The notes under the pieces: model-generated | What the model saw: the letters and a program-made list of their open reading frames with translations, nothing else | The model's database searches: none | What the model was told of the DNA's origin: nothing | Assembly: GCA_937967405.1 (NCBI GenBank) | Contig: CALCJV010000040.1 | Span: 1-48,637 of the forward strand | Origin: an uncultured Chloroflexales bacterium | Lineage (GTDB): Bacteria; Chloroflexota; Chloroflexia; Chloroflexales; Chloroflexaceae | Length of the DNA stretch: 48,637 nucleotides | Direction of reading: 5' to 3' | Made by a program: the position numbers and the translations under genes | In this document: piece by piece, positions 39,603 through 47,619 of the stretch | How the letters are laid out: each line of letters starts with the position of its first letter | Numbering within the stretch: the stretch's first letter is position 1

Positions 39603-41066
39603 CTACCCTTGCTGCTTCACCACTGCATACATATCTAGGGCGCGTTTGCGTTGGGTGGCGTGGTCTACGATAGGCAGTGGGTAGTCGTGGCCGATCTGCA
39701 CCCCACACTGGCGTTGCAGCTGCGCCGACATCTTGTGCGGCTCGTGAATAAAGCTGGCGGGCACATCCGCAAGTTCGGGGAGATAGCGGCGCACGTAGGC
39801 CCCATCGGGGTCAAACTTCTGCCCTTGACTGACCGGATTGAAGATGCGAAAGTAGGGCTGGGCATCGGTGCCTGTGCCGGCTGCCCACTGCCAGCCGCCA
39901 TTATTGGCGGCGGGATCACCGTCTACCAAGAGTTGCATAAACAGGCGTTCGCCCTTGCGCCAATCAATCAGCAGGTCTTTGGTCAGGAAGGATGCAACAA
40001 TCATGCGGGCGCGGTTGTGCATCCAGCCCTCGCGGCGCAGTTGGCGCATCGCCGCATCCACAATTGGGTAGCCCGTGTGCCCACTGCTCCACGCCGCAAA
40101 AAGGGCGGGATCATTGCCCCACACAATCGCATCGTATTGCGGGCGAAAGGCGCGTTGCAGGACGTGGGGGAAGTGCGCTAAGATTTGCACGTAGAAATCG
40201 CGCCACGCCAGTTCTCCAATCCATGTACGCACCCCCAACGCAACCGTATTATCCTCACGCCCGTGCTGTTCCGCGTAGTGCTGGGCGGCAAGGACGGCTG
40301 CCCGCACCGAGAGTGTGCCGAAGCGGAAGTGCGGCGAGAGGCGCGACGTGCCCATCAGGTCGGGGCGATCTCGGTGGCTGGCATACGTGCCGATGTTGCT
40401 CGGCTGCTGTGGATCGAGGAACTGCTGCAACAGGTGTTGCGCGGCCCGCGATCCGCCGGCCGGCAACTGCTGGTCAGTAGCCAAGCCAAATTCGGCAAGG
40501 GTAGGCAGCGGCTCACTGGCGGGGAGTTGCTCGGCGGGCAGTTGCAATACGGGCGCAGGCAGCACCTGCAACGGCTGTGCGGCGAGGCGTTGCCACCACT
40601 GGCGGGCATACGGGGTGTAGACGGTGTAGGGCGTGCCACTTTTGGTCACAAGTTCGGGATACTCGTAGATCACCCCATCCTTGAAGCTGTAGCATTGTAC
40701 CCCAAGTGCAGCCAGAGCCTGCTGCATCTGTGCGTCGCGGCGCATGGCATAGGGGCTGTAGTCGCTATTCCAATAGACGGCGGTGACGTGGTGGGTCTGC
40801 ACCAAACGCGGTAACACTTCCAGTGGATCGCCGCGCTGAAGTACCAAGCGGCTGTTCCATTGGCGCAGACTGTGGTCTAGCTCAGCCAGCGATGCGAGCA
40901 GGAAGTGCACCCGCGCTGCACTGGTAAAGCGGCGTTCGGGAGCTACCAGAATTGGGTCGAAGATGAAGAGCGGGATCACCATCCCACGACTCGCCAGAGC
41001 GGCCGCCGTCAGGGCGGTGTTGTCGTCGAGGCGCAGATCGCGCCGGAACCAATGCAGTGTGATCAT
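39603..41066 (-). CDS. phrB: Deoxyribodipyrimidine photolyase (class I CPD)
   Basis: A 487-residue flavoprotein that repairs cyclobutane pyrimidine dimers with light. The N-terminal antenna domain opens ITLHWFRRDLRLDDNTAL; the FAD domain shows LSPHFRFGTLSVR, WIGELAWRDFYVQIL, HTGYPIVDAAMRQL, GWMHNRARMIVASFLTKDLL, DGDPAANNGGWQW and YFRIFNPVSQGQKFDP. The true start is ATG 41066 at the conserved N-terminus; the frame is open 72 codons upstream, but those overlap a PhzF remnant in another frame. Its ATG overlaps the remnant's TGA by 4 bases, a trace of a former operon. Confidence 0.95.
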   Translation of the reverse strand: MITLHWFRRDLRLDDNTALTAAALASRGMVIPLFIFDPILVAPERRFTSAARVHFLLASLAELDHSLRQWNSRLVLQRGDPLEVLPRLVQTHHVTAVYWNSDYSPYAMRRDAQMQQALAALGVQCYSFKDGVIYEYPELVTKSGTPYTVYTPYARQWWQRLAAQPLQVLPAPVLQLPAEQLPASEPLPTLAEFGLATDQQLPAGGSRAAQHLLQQFLDPQQPSNIGTYASHRDRPDLMGTSRLSPHFRFGTLSVRAAVLAAQHYAEQHGREDNTVALGVRTWIGELAWRDFYVQILAHFPHVLQRAFRPQYDAIVWGNDPALFAAWSSGHTGYPIVDAAMRQLRREGWMHNRARMIVASFLTKDLLIDWRKGERLFMQLLVDGDPAANNGGWQWAAGTGTDAQPYFRIFNPVSQGQKFDPDGAYVRRYLPELADVPASFIHEPHKMSAQLQRQCGVQIGHDYPLPIVDHATQRKRALDMYAVVKQQG

Positions 41067-41326
41067 ACGTCTACTTCTAGAACTCCCCGCCGAATAGATG
41101 AAAGTACCCTTTCTCCTCTCTGCGTGAGGAAGTCGCCATGCAGCACCCTCACCGCTTGCCTCTTGATGGAGACCCGCTCGTCCGCATGCTGAACCCGCAC
41201 CGTGCCACCGCGTGCCGATGCTTGATAGCCAGTGCGCGTAGACTGGTTGAGGAGATCCGCCCAATGGAGCGCGAGGGTGCAATGCGCCGAGCCACTTGCA
41301 GGGTCTTCGTCATACGCAACTATTAT
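41063..41326 (-). pseudogene. 5'-truncated PhzF-family isomerase remnant
   Basis: The minus strand keeps 87 codons and a TGA, matching the C-terminal part of PhzF-type proteins: YDEDPASGSAHCTLALHWAD, then YQASARGGTVRV and QAVRVLHGDF. A TGA in the same frame at 41327-41329 and AT-rich DNA beyond stop it; there is no start codon before the conserved EDPxxGSAHC motif, so two thirds of a normal gene (about 260-300 residues) is missing. The stop overlaps the photolyase ATG. Confidence 0.75.
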
Positions 41327-41434
41327 TCAGCATATTTTGTGTCAGAGCAATATGGCTGTGATGTATCTACAGCATACCACAAAATGGAAAAAGTGTATCC
41401 CGATGTTGCGTGAGGCGCAAGCAGCATGCCGTGT

Positions 41435-41463
41435 TTGCACACGCGGCACGTATCGTTTATCAT
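41435..41463 (+). promoter_or_regulatory. Promoter giving a leaderless DUF952 mRNA
   Basis: TTGCAC (41435-41440), a 17-bp spacer and TATCAT (41458-41463). The expected start falls on the A of the ATG at 41470, six bases on from the -10, and no Shine-Dalgarno is present. Confidence 0.7.
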
Positions 41464-41469
41464 AGCAAT

Positions 41470-41814
41470 ATGATTTACCATATCACAACTGCTGCCGCGT
41501 GGCAGGCAGCCCAACAAACTGGAAGCTATACGGCAGATAGCCTCGCCAGCGAAGGGTTCATTCACTGCGCGACAGTGACGCAGGTGGCGGGTGTAGCGGC
41601 GCGTTTCTATCGCGGTATGGCTGATCTGGTGCTGCTTACGCTGGAGCCGACGCGGATTGAGGCCGAAGTACGCTATGAAGCCCCCGCCGAAGCTCCGGCC
41701 TCAGCCGAACGCTTTCCCCACGTCTATGGCCCGATTCCCGTGACGGCAGTCGTGCGGATTACGCCCCTGCTGCTCGCCGCCAATGGTGTGCCCACCCCTG
41801 TGATTCCGCTATGA
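41470..41814 (+). CDS. DUF952 family protein
   Basis: A 114-residue protein that is one DUF952 domain: IYHITTAAAWQAAQQTGSY, SLASEGFIHCATVTQVAGVA, LVLLTLEPTRIEAEVRYE and RFPHVYGPIPVTAV. The family is widespread, sometimes fused to glutathione S-transferase-like proteins, with no fixed function; conserved His and Cys in GFIHC and FPHVYG suggest an enzyme-like site. The ATG at 41470 starts the conserved sequence although the frame is open 20 codons further. Its stop overlaps the DUF58 start (ATGA). Confidence 0.9.
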   Translation: MIYHITTAAAWQAAQQTGSYTADSLASEGFIHCATVTQVAGVAARFYRGMADLVLLTLEPTRIEAEVRYEAPAEAPASAERFPHVYGPIPVTAVVRITPLLLAANGVPTPVIPL

Positions 41815-43121
41815 TCCCTACGCCGCGCCTGCTGCTGCTTATGCTGCTCGGTGCGGTGCCGCTTGCGGGGGCCACGCTTGTGCCGCCCTTGCGCTGGCTG
41901 GCGTTGGTCTATGTGTTGGCCGTGATTGGCTTGGTGCTGCTGGATGTGATTGTGACCCCGCGCCCAGAGTTGATCGAAGCGGAACGGCTGAACGATACGC
42001 GCCTCTCACTCGGAACCGAGAACCTGATTACGGTGTTGCTGGCGAATCGTTCGCCACGGGTGCTCCACGTCACGCTGCGCGATGAGTACCCCTATCAGTT
42101 CCCCGCCGATAGCATGACCCTGACGGGGACGCTGCCGCCCTACGACATCCTCGAAGCGACCTACCACGTCCGTCCGGTGCAGCGCGGTGATTACCACTTT
42201 GGCGACATCAATGTGCGCTACCAGAGTGTGTTGCAGACCTTCGTGCGCCAAGCCCGCTATCCGGCGGCGGCTGTGGTGCGGGTTTACCCAAATGTGCTGG
42301 AAGTGCGAAAGTACGATCTGTTGGCCCAGAAAGGCTTGCTGTTTGAGTTAGGGCTGCGTCAGAACCGCATGCACGGCGTGGGTACGGAATTTGAGCGGCT
42401 GCGTGAGTATCGCCCCGATGATGAGTTCCGGCGCATCAATTGGAAAGCGACGGCGCGGCGCGGCAAGCCTGTGACCGTAGAGTATCAGACCGAGCGCAGC
42501 CAGTATGTGGTGTGTGCGCTGGATACAGGGCGGCTGATGCGCCCCCCGATAGGTGATCTCGCTAAGCTCGATTATGTGATTAATACCACGCTCTTGCTTT
42601 CGTATGTGGCACTGCTCAAGGGCGACCATGTTGGCCTGCTGACGTTTGCTGATCAGGTGCAGAGCTACCTCGCACCGCGCAGCAATCGCCAGCAGTTCTA
42701 TGTGATGCTGGAGACACTCTACAATGTGCAGTTTCAGCCGGTTGAAGCAAGCTACACCCACGCCCTGAGTTACTTAGGGGTGAGGCATCGCCGCCGCTCG
42801 CTGGTGGTGATCTTCACGGATCTAGTCACGCTGGACGCGGCCCGCCCGTTGATTGCGAGCACGGCCCGCCTAGCGCGGCGACACTTGCCGTTGGTGGTCA
42901 CGATCAGCGACCCGAATATCACCCGCTACGTGGGGCAGAAGCCGCGTCTGAGCGACGATGTATACCAGCGGGCGACGGCTGAGATGCTGCTTGCCGAGCG
43001 ACAAGTAGTACTTGATACGTTACAGCGCAATGGTGTGCTGACGCTGGATGTGCCCGCCGATAAGCTCACGATCAGCGTCATTAATCGCTACCTAGAACTG
43101 AAGTCTCGTGGGCGGCTGTAG
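41811..43121 (+). CDS. DUF58 membrane protein
   Basis: A 436-residue protein with two N-terminal membrane helices (about 5-50), then a soluble region with the DUF58 signature EFERLREYRPDDEFRRINWKATA (in pieces: REYRPDDEFRRINW, KATARRGKP) and a von Willebrand A-like fold after it (YVVCALDTGRLM, DHVGLLTFADQV, SLVVIFTDLV). DUF58 proteins usually sit with a MoxR ATPase and VWA or transglutaminase proteins, and are thought to assist assembly or activation of other proteins. No MoxR is in this window. The next gene group includes VWA and FHA proteins. Starts in overlap with DUF952. Confidence 0.9.
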   Translation: MIPTPRLLLLMLLGAVPLAGATLVPPLRWLALVYVLAVIGLVLLDVIVTPRPELIEAERLNDTRLSLGTENLITVLLANRSPRVLHVTLRDEYPYQFPADSMTLTGTLPPYDILEATYHVRPVQRGDYHFGDINVRYQSVLQTFVRQARYPAAAVVRVYPNVLEVRKYDLLAQKGLLFELGLRQNRMHGVGTEFERLREYRPDDEFRRINWKATARRGKPVTVEYQTERSQYVVCALDTGRLMRPPIGDLAKLDYVINTTLLLSYVALLKGDHVGLLTFADQVQSYLAPRSNRQQFYVMLETLYNVQFQPVEASYTHALSYLGVRHRRRSLVVIFTDLVTLDAARPLIASTARLARRHLPLVVTISDPNITRYVGQKPRLSDDVYQRATAEMLLAERQVVLDTLQRNGVLTLDVPADKLTISVINRYLELKSRGRL

Positions 43122-43159
43122 CTGGGTTAGTGCGAACTAGCCTACCTCTAGCTACAGCC
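43114..43159. terminator. Nested bidirectional hairpin between convergent genes
   Basis: GGCTGTAGCT (43114-43123) and AGCTACAGCC (43150-43159) form a perfect 10-bp outer stem; inside, GGTTAGT (43125-43131) and ACTAGCC (43136-43142) pair around a GCGA loop. It includes the DUF58 stop codon and lies 27 bases before the end of the FHA gene. Confidence 0.65.
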
Positions 43160-43186
43160 CTGCAATAGGTTCCACCGATGTACGTG

Positions 43187-44488
43187 CTAGCTCAGCGTCA
43201 GGGTTACCACGATCCGCCCGAAATGGATCTGTGCTCCATCCTCAAGCGGCTCAGGCGTGTGTGGTTCGAGCCGTTTGCCGTTCACTTTGGTGAAGTTGGT
43301 GCTGTTCAGGTCGGTTACGGACCACTGCCCATTGGTGTAGTGCATGCGGGCGTGCTGGCGGCTCACACCGCCTGTCTCGCCACCAAAAGGGGTCAGGTCT
43401 ACTTCTGGATAAATATCGCTCACTGGGTCTTCGCGCCCAACGATGATCTCGGTTTTGTCAATCGGCAGATAGACCACCCGCCCATCGGCGAAGGTCAGGC
43501 GTGGATGCGGAACCACCGGTGCAGGTGGCTCGATTGGGGGCAGCGGTGCGGGTGGGGCAGCGGGAGCGACTGCCCCCGCAAGTAGCTCTTGCAGTTCAAC
43601 TTCAGCCTGCATCCGCGCAGTGCGGGCATCATCTAGTGCGGCCGTGAGGTATGCAGGGGCTGCGCCACCTTGCAGGGCAAGCAGCTGCTCCAATTGGGCG
43701 ATACTGGCCGTGTGGCGTTCGACTTCTGCCGTCAGCCGCGCAACTTCAGCTGGATCGGGTGCGGGCGGTGCAGGTGGCGTAAGTGTCGCCAGATCAGCTT
43801 CGGCGTGGGCCAGTGCCGTGCGGGCATCATCTAGTGCGGCCGTGAGGTATGCAGGGGCTGCGCCGCCTTGCAGGGCAAGCAGTTGCTCCAATTGGGCGAT
43901 ACTGGCCGTGTGGCGTTCGATCTCGGTCTCTAACTCCGTGCGGGTTTTGCCACCTGCCGATAGGGTGACAGCGGGTGGTGGTGCTAGCACAGTTGGCGCG
44001 ACATCTTCGGGCAGCTCTTCGACTTGCGTATCCGCATTGGGATCAGTTGGCAGCGGAAACTGTTCGAGATTGGATCCAGTGGGGGCCGTCTGGGACAGAT
44101 CGGGAGCTGTCGGCGCAGATGCCGACGGCATTACGGGCGTAGCGGGGAATGCTGCGGATGAGAGATCGGGCAGCGTTGGGGCATACGCCGCAGGCACGCC
44201 ACCAGCCGGAATGGGTGGGTTTTCGATCAGATTTGCGCCGCAGTTGTCGCAGAAGGCTTGACCGGGCAAAACTGCCGCCCCACACACCGCACATACGAGA
44301 TCATCAGCTGGGGCGACCGCCGGAACAGGCGATACGGACTGAAGCGGATCGGGGACTATAGGCGGCGCACCCACATAGCCCACATCACGAGTGAGAGCGG
44401 GTTTCAGGCTTGCGCCACACTGATCGCAGAAATGGTTGGCGGCATCATTGACTGCGCCACACACGACACACGTTATTGTATCAGCCAT
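43187..44488 (-). CDS. Double zinc-ribbon, coiled-coil, FHA-domain protein
   Basis: A 433-residue protein. Two zinc ribbons at about 6-28 (CVVCG...FCDQCG) and 65-90 (CAVCG...FCDNCG) are followed by a Pro/Ala-rich linker, then two nearly identical repeats with the core ERHTASIAQLEQLLALQG, predicted to be coiled coils, and a C-terminal FHA domain from about 345: KTEIIVGRED, GGVSRQHARMHYTN, WSVTDLNSTNFTKVNGKRLE. FHA domains bind phosphothreonine peptides, so a Ser/Thr kinase probably controls its partner. ATG 44488 with AAAGGAA upstream. It follows the VWA gene by 93 bases on the same strand. Confidence 0.9.
   Translation of the reverse strand: MADTITCVVCGAVNDAANHFCDQCGASLKPALTRDVGYVGAPPIVPDPLQSVSPVPAVAPADDLVCAVCGAAVLPGQAFCDNCGANLIENPPIPAGGVPAAYAPTLPDLSSAAFPATPVMPSASAPTAPDLSQTAPTGSNLEQFPLPTDPNADTQVEELPEDVAPTVLAPPPAVTLSAGGKTRTELETEIERHTASIAQLEQLLALQGGAAPAYLTAALDDARTALAHAEADLATLTPPAPPAPDPAEVARLTAEVERHTASIAQLEQLLALQGGAAPAYLTAALDDARTARMQAEVELQELLAGAVAPAAPPAPLPPIEPPAPVVPHPRLTFADGRVVYLPIDKTEIIVGREDPVSDIYPEVDLTPFGGETGGVSRQHARMHYTNGQWSVTDLNSTNFTKVNGKRLEPHTPEPLEDGAQIHFGRIVVTLTLS
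43620..43722. repeat. 103-bp direct repeat, copy 1
   Basis: Inside the FHA gene; matches 43818-43920 with two mismatches seen by eye, offset 198 bp. It encodes the second coiled-coil repeat. Confidence 0.85.
43818..43920. repeat. 103-bp direct repeat, copy 2
   Basis: Partner of 43620-43722; encodes the first coiled-coil repeat of the FHA protein. Near-identity at the DNA level means a recent in-frame duplication or gene conversion. Confidence 0.85.
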
Positions 44489-44581
44489 TGCTTTTTCCTT
44501 TGTTTCACAGCGCACACACGCACGATAGCGATAGTTCCGATCAGCTGTCTCTGGGCGGCCATTATCGGCCTGTTTGCTGCC

Positions 44582-45892
44582 TTACGCATCCGGCAGGCGT
44601 TGTGTGAGGCGGCGCGTGGCATAGCGCAGCTCTTTGCGGGCTTGCGTATTCAGTCCGGCTCCGCGCTCTAGTTCATCCGCTTGTTGATTGCTGACCGTCG
44701 CCAATTCGAGTTCGCCCATATCAAGCAGGCGTGTAGCAGCAGCGCGGAGCTTTTGGGTTGCGCCAACGATATTGCCCACTTCGGCTTCTTCAAGGGCGCG
44801 GGTCTGGAGCTTAAACGCGATCACCTTCTCGACTGTATTCATCACTTGTGGGATGTAGTGGGCATCATTTGGATTGCCCACAAAATCGAGCATCACATCG
44901 TGTTTGAGCAGCTGCGTGCTCGCCCCAACTGGCGTGTAGTGCAGTTCAGCTTGGGCAATCCGAAAGCTGCCGGTAGTGCGAGTGGGCAGCATCAGCTCGA
45001 TCAGCACACTGCCACCGACCTCGTAGGTCAGATCGCCGAGCTTCACCGAGACCTCGTGTGCGCCCATCGGAGCTACGCCAAGATTGGCAATTTTGGGGAT
45101 AACCCGATGCACTGCACGCGGCACGGCATCCCGCACGAGGCGCAGCAGTAGCCGCGCTTCGGTAATGGCAAGGCCTTGCACGTGCTGCATCGCCCGCTGG
45201 AAGAAGCTCCCGATCTGCTCTGGCTTGGCGATATAGTCAGACGTGCCCTGCGTCGCCTCTGCAAGGTCATCGAGCAGCGTCTCGTTCCACTCTTCGCCCA
45301 AGCCGAGCGCGGTGATGCGGATGCCTGCTTGGCCAAGGGCAGCCGCAATAAAGCGGCAGGTATCTTCGTCGCCCCACGTCTGCCCATCGGTGAGAACCAG
45401 CATTGCTCCGAAGCGATCTGGGCTGGCATATTTCTGGAGTTCGCGTTGCCCCGCCTCTAGCCCAAGCGACATGGCCGTGCCGCCTTGCTCCTGAATCCCC
45501 TCAACGGCATGGTGCAAGAGTTGCGGATCAGTGGCGGGCTGGGCAGGAATAACGACATCTACGGTATCGTCGAAGATGACCAGCGCAACCACATCATCAG
45601 GCGTGAGCGTGTCAATCAAGCGGTGCGTAGCCGCCTTGAGCTGGGCCAGCTTTGCACCCTGCATTGAGCCAGAGCGATCCAGCACCATACAGAAGTTGAG
45701 CGGGATTGGGCGGGCGGGTGGATGTGTTGGTTGGGCTTCAACAAGCAGATAGTTGATCTGCGGATTGGGGCTGACGGGAATCGGCATGCGCCCCCACGTA
45801 CACGTTAGGGCGATATCAGCGGATGCTGTCTGAGTTGCCGCAGTTGATGATGTGTCCACACTTGCCTCGCTTTCGTTACAGGCTGCAAACAT
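44582..45892 (-). CDS. VWA-domain protein
   Basis: A 436-residue protein with a von Willebrand A domain at about 65-240. MIDAS residues: FCMVLDRSGSMQGAKL, Thr in EQGGTAMSLGLEAG, and Asp in AMLVLTDGQTWGDED. After it comes a beta-sandwich region (EVSVKLGDLTYEVGGSVLIEL) and a helical C-terminus. There is no signal peptide, so it acts in the cytoplasm, unlike many VWA proteins. ATG 45892 lies 11 bases after the end of a TGG-TATAAT promoter, with no room for a Shine-Dalgarno, so the mRNA is nearly leaderless. The FHA/zinc-ribbon gene follows; the pair may form a phospho-regulated metal-dependent adhesion-like complex. Confidence 0.9.
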   Translation of the reverse strand: MFAACNESEASVDTSSTAATQTASADIALTCTWGRMPIPVSPNPQINYLLVEAQPTHPPARPIPLNFCMVLDRSGSMQGAKLAQLKAATHRLIDTLTPDDVVALVIFDDTVDVVIPAQPATDPQLLHHAVEGIQEQGGTAMSLGLEAGQRELQKYASPDRFGAMLVLTDGQTWGDEDTCRFIAAALGQAGIRITALGLGEEWNETLLDDLAEATQGTSDYIAKPEQIGSFFQRAMQHVQGLAITEARLLLRLVRDAVPRAVHRVIPKIANLGVAPMGAHEVSVKLGDLTYEVGGSVLIELMLPTRTTGSFRIAQAELHYTPVGASTQLLKHDVMLDFVGNPNDAHYIPQVMNTVEKVIAFKLQTRALEEAEVGNIVGATQKLRAAATRLLDMGELELATVSNQQADELERGAGLNTQARKELRYATRRLTQRLPDA

Positions 45893-45902
45893 TGCTGTAT
45901 AG

Positions 45903-45911
45903 ATTATACCA
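45903..45911 (-). promoter_or_regulatory. Extended -10 promoter of the VWA-FHA operon
   Basis: Minus-strand TGG-TATAAT. Expected start is 4-5 bases before the ATG at 45892, leaving almost no leader. Confidence 0.6.
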
Positions 45912-45935
45912 CGCGCATTTGGCTTCTGATGCAGC

Positions 45936-46481
45936 CTACTCCATATCTATGATCTTGGGCTGGGGGCGGTGCGGGGCGGGTGCATAGTTGGAGCGTCCGC
46001 CGTGTTGTTCCTGCTCATCGTACTCGTATGCGGGTGGGCGTGGGCGGCGCGGGTGGGCTGTGTGTGGCTCTGCATCGAGTGGTGGCATGCGCGAGGTTGG
46101 GCGGGCGTAGTAGATGTCGGGCGTGCCAAGATTGAACATGCGCGTCACCACCCACGCGATGGTAAAGACGGGAATTGAGCCGGTGAAGGGCAACAAGCCC
46201 TCGATGGCAGCGCGGTCGCGGAGGGCGTGCAAGCCCATGCGATCCAGCACGATCCACACAATCGGAGCTGAGAGCATATCTAGCCCGAAGTCAAGCAGAT
46301 CAATCAGAATGACCAAGCCAAGCGGAACATAGCGCAACGTGGTAAAGAAATCGGCATGCGGCGGAACTCGCATGGCGCGGATGCTGCGAATCATTGCCAG
46401 TAAGCCCACCAAGCCGATAGTTGCCGCGATCAGCATAATCACCGCGAGCGTTCCAAAGAATTGGAGCAACAGGTCTTGCAT
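45936..46481 (-). CDS. Membrane protein of unknown function
   Basis: A 181-residue protein with an N-terminal helix (about 8-33, FGTLAVIMLIAATIGLVGLLAMI), two further hydrophobic stretches (LGLVILIDLLDFGLDML; IPVFTIAWVVTRMF) and a charged, Pro/His-rich cytoplasmic tail of about 55 residues. No family recognised. It is last in a string with metF, map and a YggT-like gene, 6 bases after the latter. Confidence 0.65.
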   Translation of the reverse strand: MQDLLLQFFGTLAVIMLIAATIGLVGLLAMIRSIRAMRVPPHADFFTTLRYVPLGLVILIDLLDFGLDMLSAPIVWIVLDRMGLHALRDRAAIEGLLPFTGSIPVFTIAWVVTRMFNLGTPDIYYARPTSRMPPLDAEPHTAHPRRPRPPAYEYDEQEQHGGRSNYAPAPHRPQPKIIDME

Positions 46482-46487
46482 CTCAGT

Positions 46488-46814
46488 TTATTCCTTCCCA
46501 AAGGCTGATTCTGGTGCGGGCGTGCCCGCCGTGTGTGCAGCCGCAAGCCGCCACACCAGATACCCGATCACCAGCAGCGCGAGCACCAGTGTCAGGGTGG
46601 AGAGTTCGAGGCTGGCCCCGAAGCGTGGCTGCCCTGCATCAAGGAACTGCAACGGCTGCACTAGCGGCTGCGTCAGGCGATAGATGCTGGCCACGCCCGG
46701 ATTGTCGGGGCGGGCCGCCATGAGGCGCAGCAGTAGGCGAGCTACGAGCAGGGCGAGCATGCCACCAAGCAGGGATGGCAGCCAACGCTGCCCCAGCATA
46801 GCAAGCATGTTCAC
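46488..46814 (-). CDS. YggT-family membrane protein
   Basis: A 108-residue protein with a first helix (WLPSLLGGMLALLVARLLLRL), the segment IYRLTQPLVQPLQFLD that matches the YggT family's Pro-rich re-entrant part, and a second helix (LSTLTLVLALLVIGYLVW). YggT proteins are linked to osmotic or division-related functions, poorly defined. The GTG at 46814 overlaps the map stop (GTGA), giving coupling; ATG at 46808 is an alternative. Confidence 0.68.
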   Translation of the reverse strand: MNMLAMLGQRWLPSLLGGMLALLVARLLLRLMAARPDNPGVASIYRLTQPLVQPLQFLDAGQPRFGASLELSTLTLVLALLVIGYLVWRLAAAHTAGTPAPESAFGKE

Positions 46815-47590
46815 TGGGATAGGATCAGCGGCCCACTATCGGTGATCACGAGGGCGTGTTCAAATTGCGCCGAACGCTGCCCGTCTGCCGTCCGCACTGT
46901 CCACTGATCAGGATCAAGGCGTGTTTCGGCGGTGCCGACATTGATCATTGGCTCAATCGTAAAGACCATGCCGCTTACCAAGCGTCGCCCTTTGCCCGGC
47001 TCTCCATAGTGTAAGACGGTCGGTTCTTCGTGAAGGTTGCGCCCAATACCGTGACCGGTGTATTCGCGCACCACTGAGAAGCCGTGCCTTTCAGCGTGGC
47101 TCTGGATCGCCGCACCAATATCACCGAGCGTATTGCCGATGCGGGCTTGCTCAATTCCAAGCATCATGGCTTGGTGGGTCACATCTAGTAGGCGTTGGCT
47201 TGGTGCGTCAATCTTCCCGACGGCATATGTCATGCATGCATCACCAATCCACCCATTCAGGCGCAACCCGATGTCAATGCTGATGATGTCGCCCTGCCGC
47301 AGGCGCACCTTTGGGCTAGGGATGCCGTGACAGATCACATCGTTGACAGAAGCGCAGATCGAGCCGGGAAACGGGGTGCGGGCACCTTGTCGCCCGCGTG
47401 CGCCGCGATAGCCCTTGAAGACTGGCTCGGCATTGTGGCTGCGAATGTAGTCTTCAGCGATTGCATCAAGTTCGGCGGTTGTCACGCCGGGGCGCACATA
47501 CCGCTCCAGCATGCGAAACGTATCGGCAACCAACGTTCCGGCGGCTTGCAGCAAGGCAATCTGCGAACGGGATTTCAACACGAGTGGCAT
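46811..47590 (-). CDS. map: Methionine aminopeptidase, type I
   Basis: A 259-residue enzyme that removes the initiator Met. Metal ligands are complete: ISIDIGLRLNGWIGDACMTY (two Asp), YTGHGIGRNLHEEP (His), VFTIEPMINVG (Glu) and AQFEHALVITD (Glu). His in VICHGIPSP is the substrate-binding residue. ATG 47590 is taken as start since AGGTGG lies 5 bases before it; an ATG 9 codons earlier has no ribosome site. It follows metF by 29 bases, so methyl-group and methionine handling are linked. Confidence 0.95.
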   Translation of the reverse strand: MPLVLKSRSQIALLQAAGTLVADTFRMLERYVRPGVTTAELDAIAEDYIRSHNAEPVFKGYRGARGRQGARTPFPGSICASVNDVICHGIPSPKVRLRQGDIISIDIGLRLNGWIGDACMTYAVGKIDAPSQRLLDVTHQAMMLGIEQARIGNTLGDIGAAIQSHAERHGFSVVREYTGHGIGRNLHEEPTVLHYGEPGKGRRLVSGMVFTIEPMINVGTAETRLDPDQWTVRTADGQRSAQFEHALVITDSGPLILSQ

Positions 47591-47619
47591 CGCACCACCT
47601 ATTCTTTCTACCGGCATGG

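Noticed and set aside
39603..41066. Cryptochrome rather than photolyase
   Set aside because: The FAD and DNA-binding motifs, including GDPAANNGGWQW, match class I CPD photolyase, and there is no C-terminal cryptochrome extension.
41067..41282. 72-codon N-terminal extension of photolyase
   Set aside because: The conserved photolyase N-terminus begins at ATG 41066, and the upstream DNA encodes a PhzF remnant in another frame.
43620..44261. Plus-strand Ala/Ser/Val-rich frame with internal repeats
   Set aside because: It is the antisense of the FHA protein's repeats and linker.
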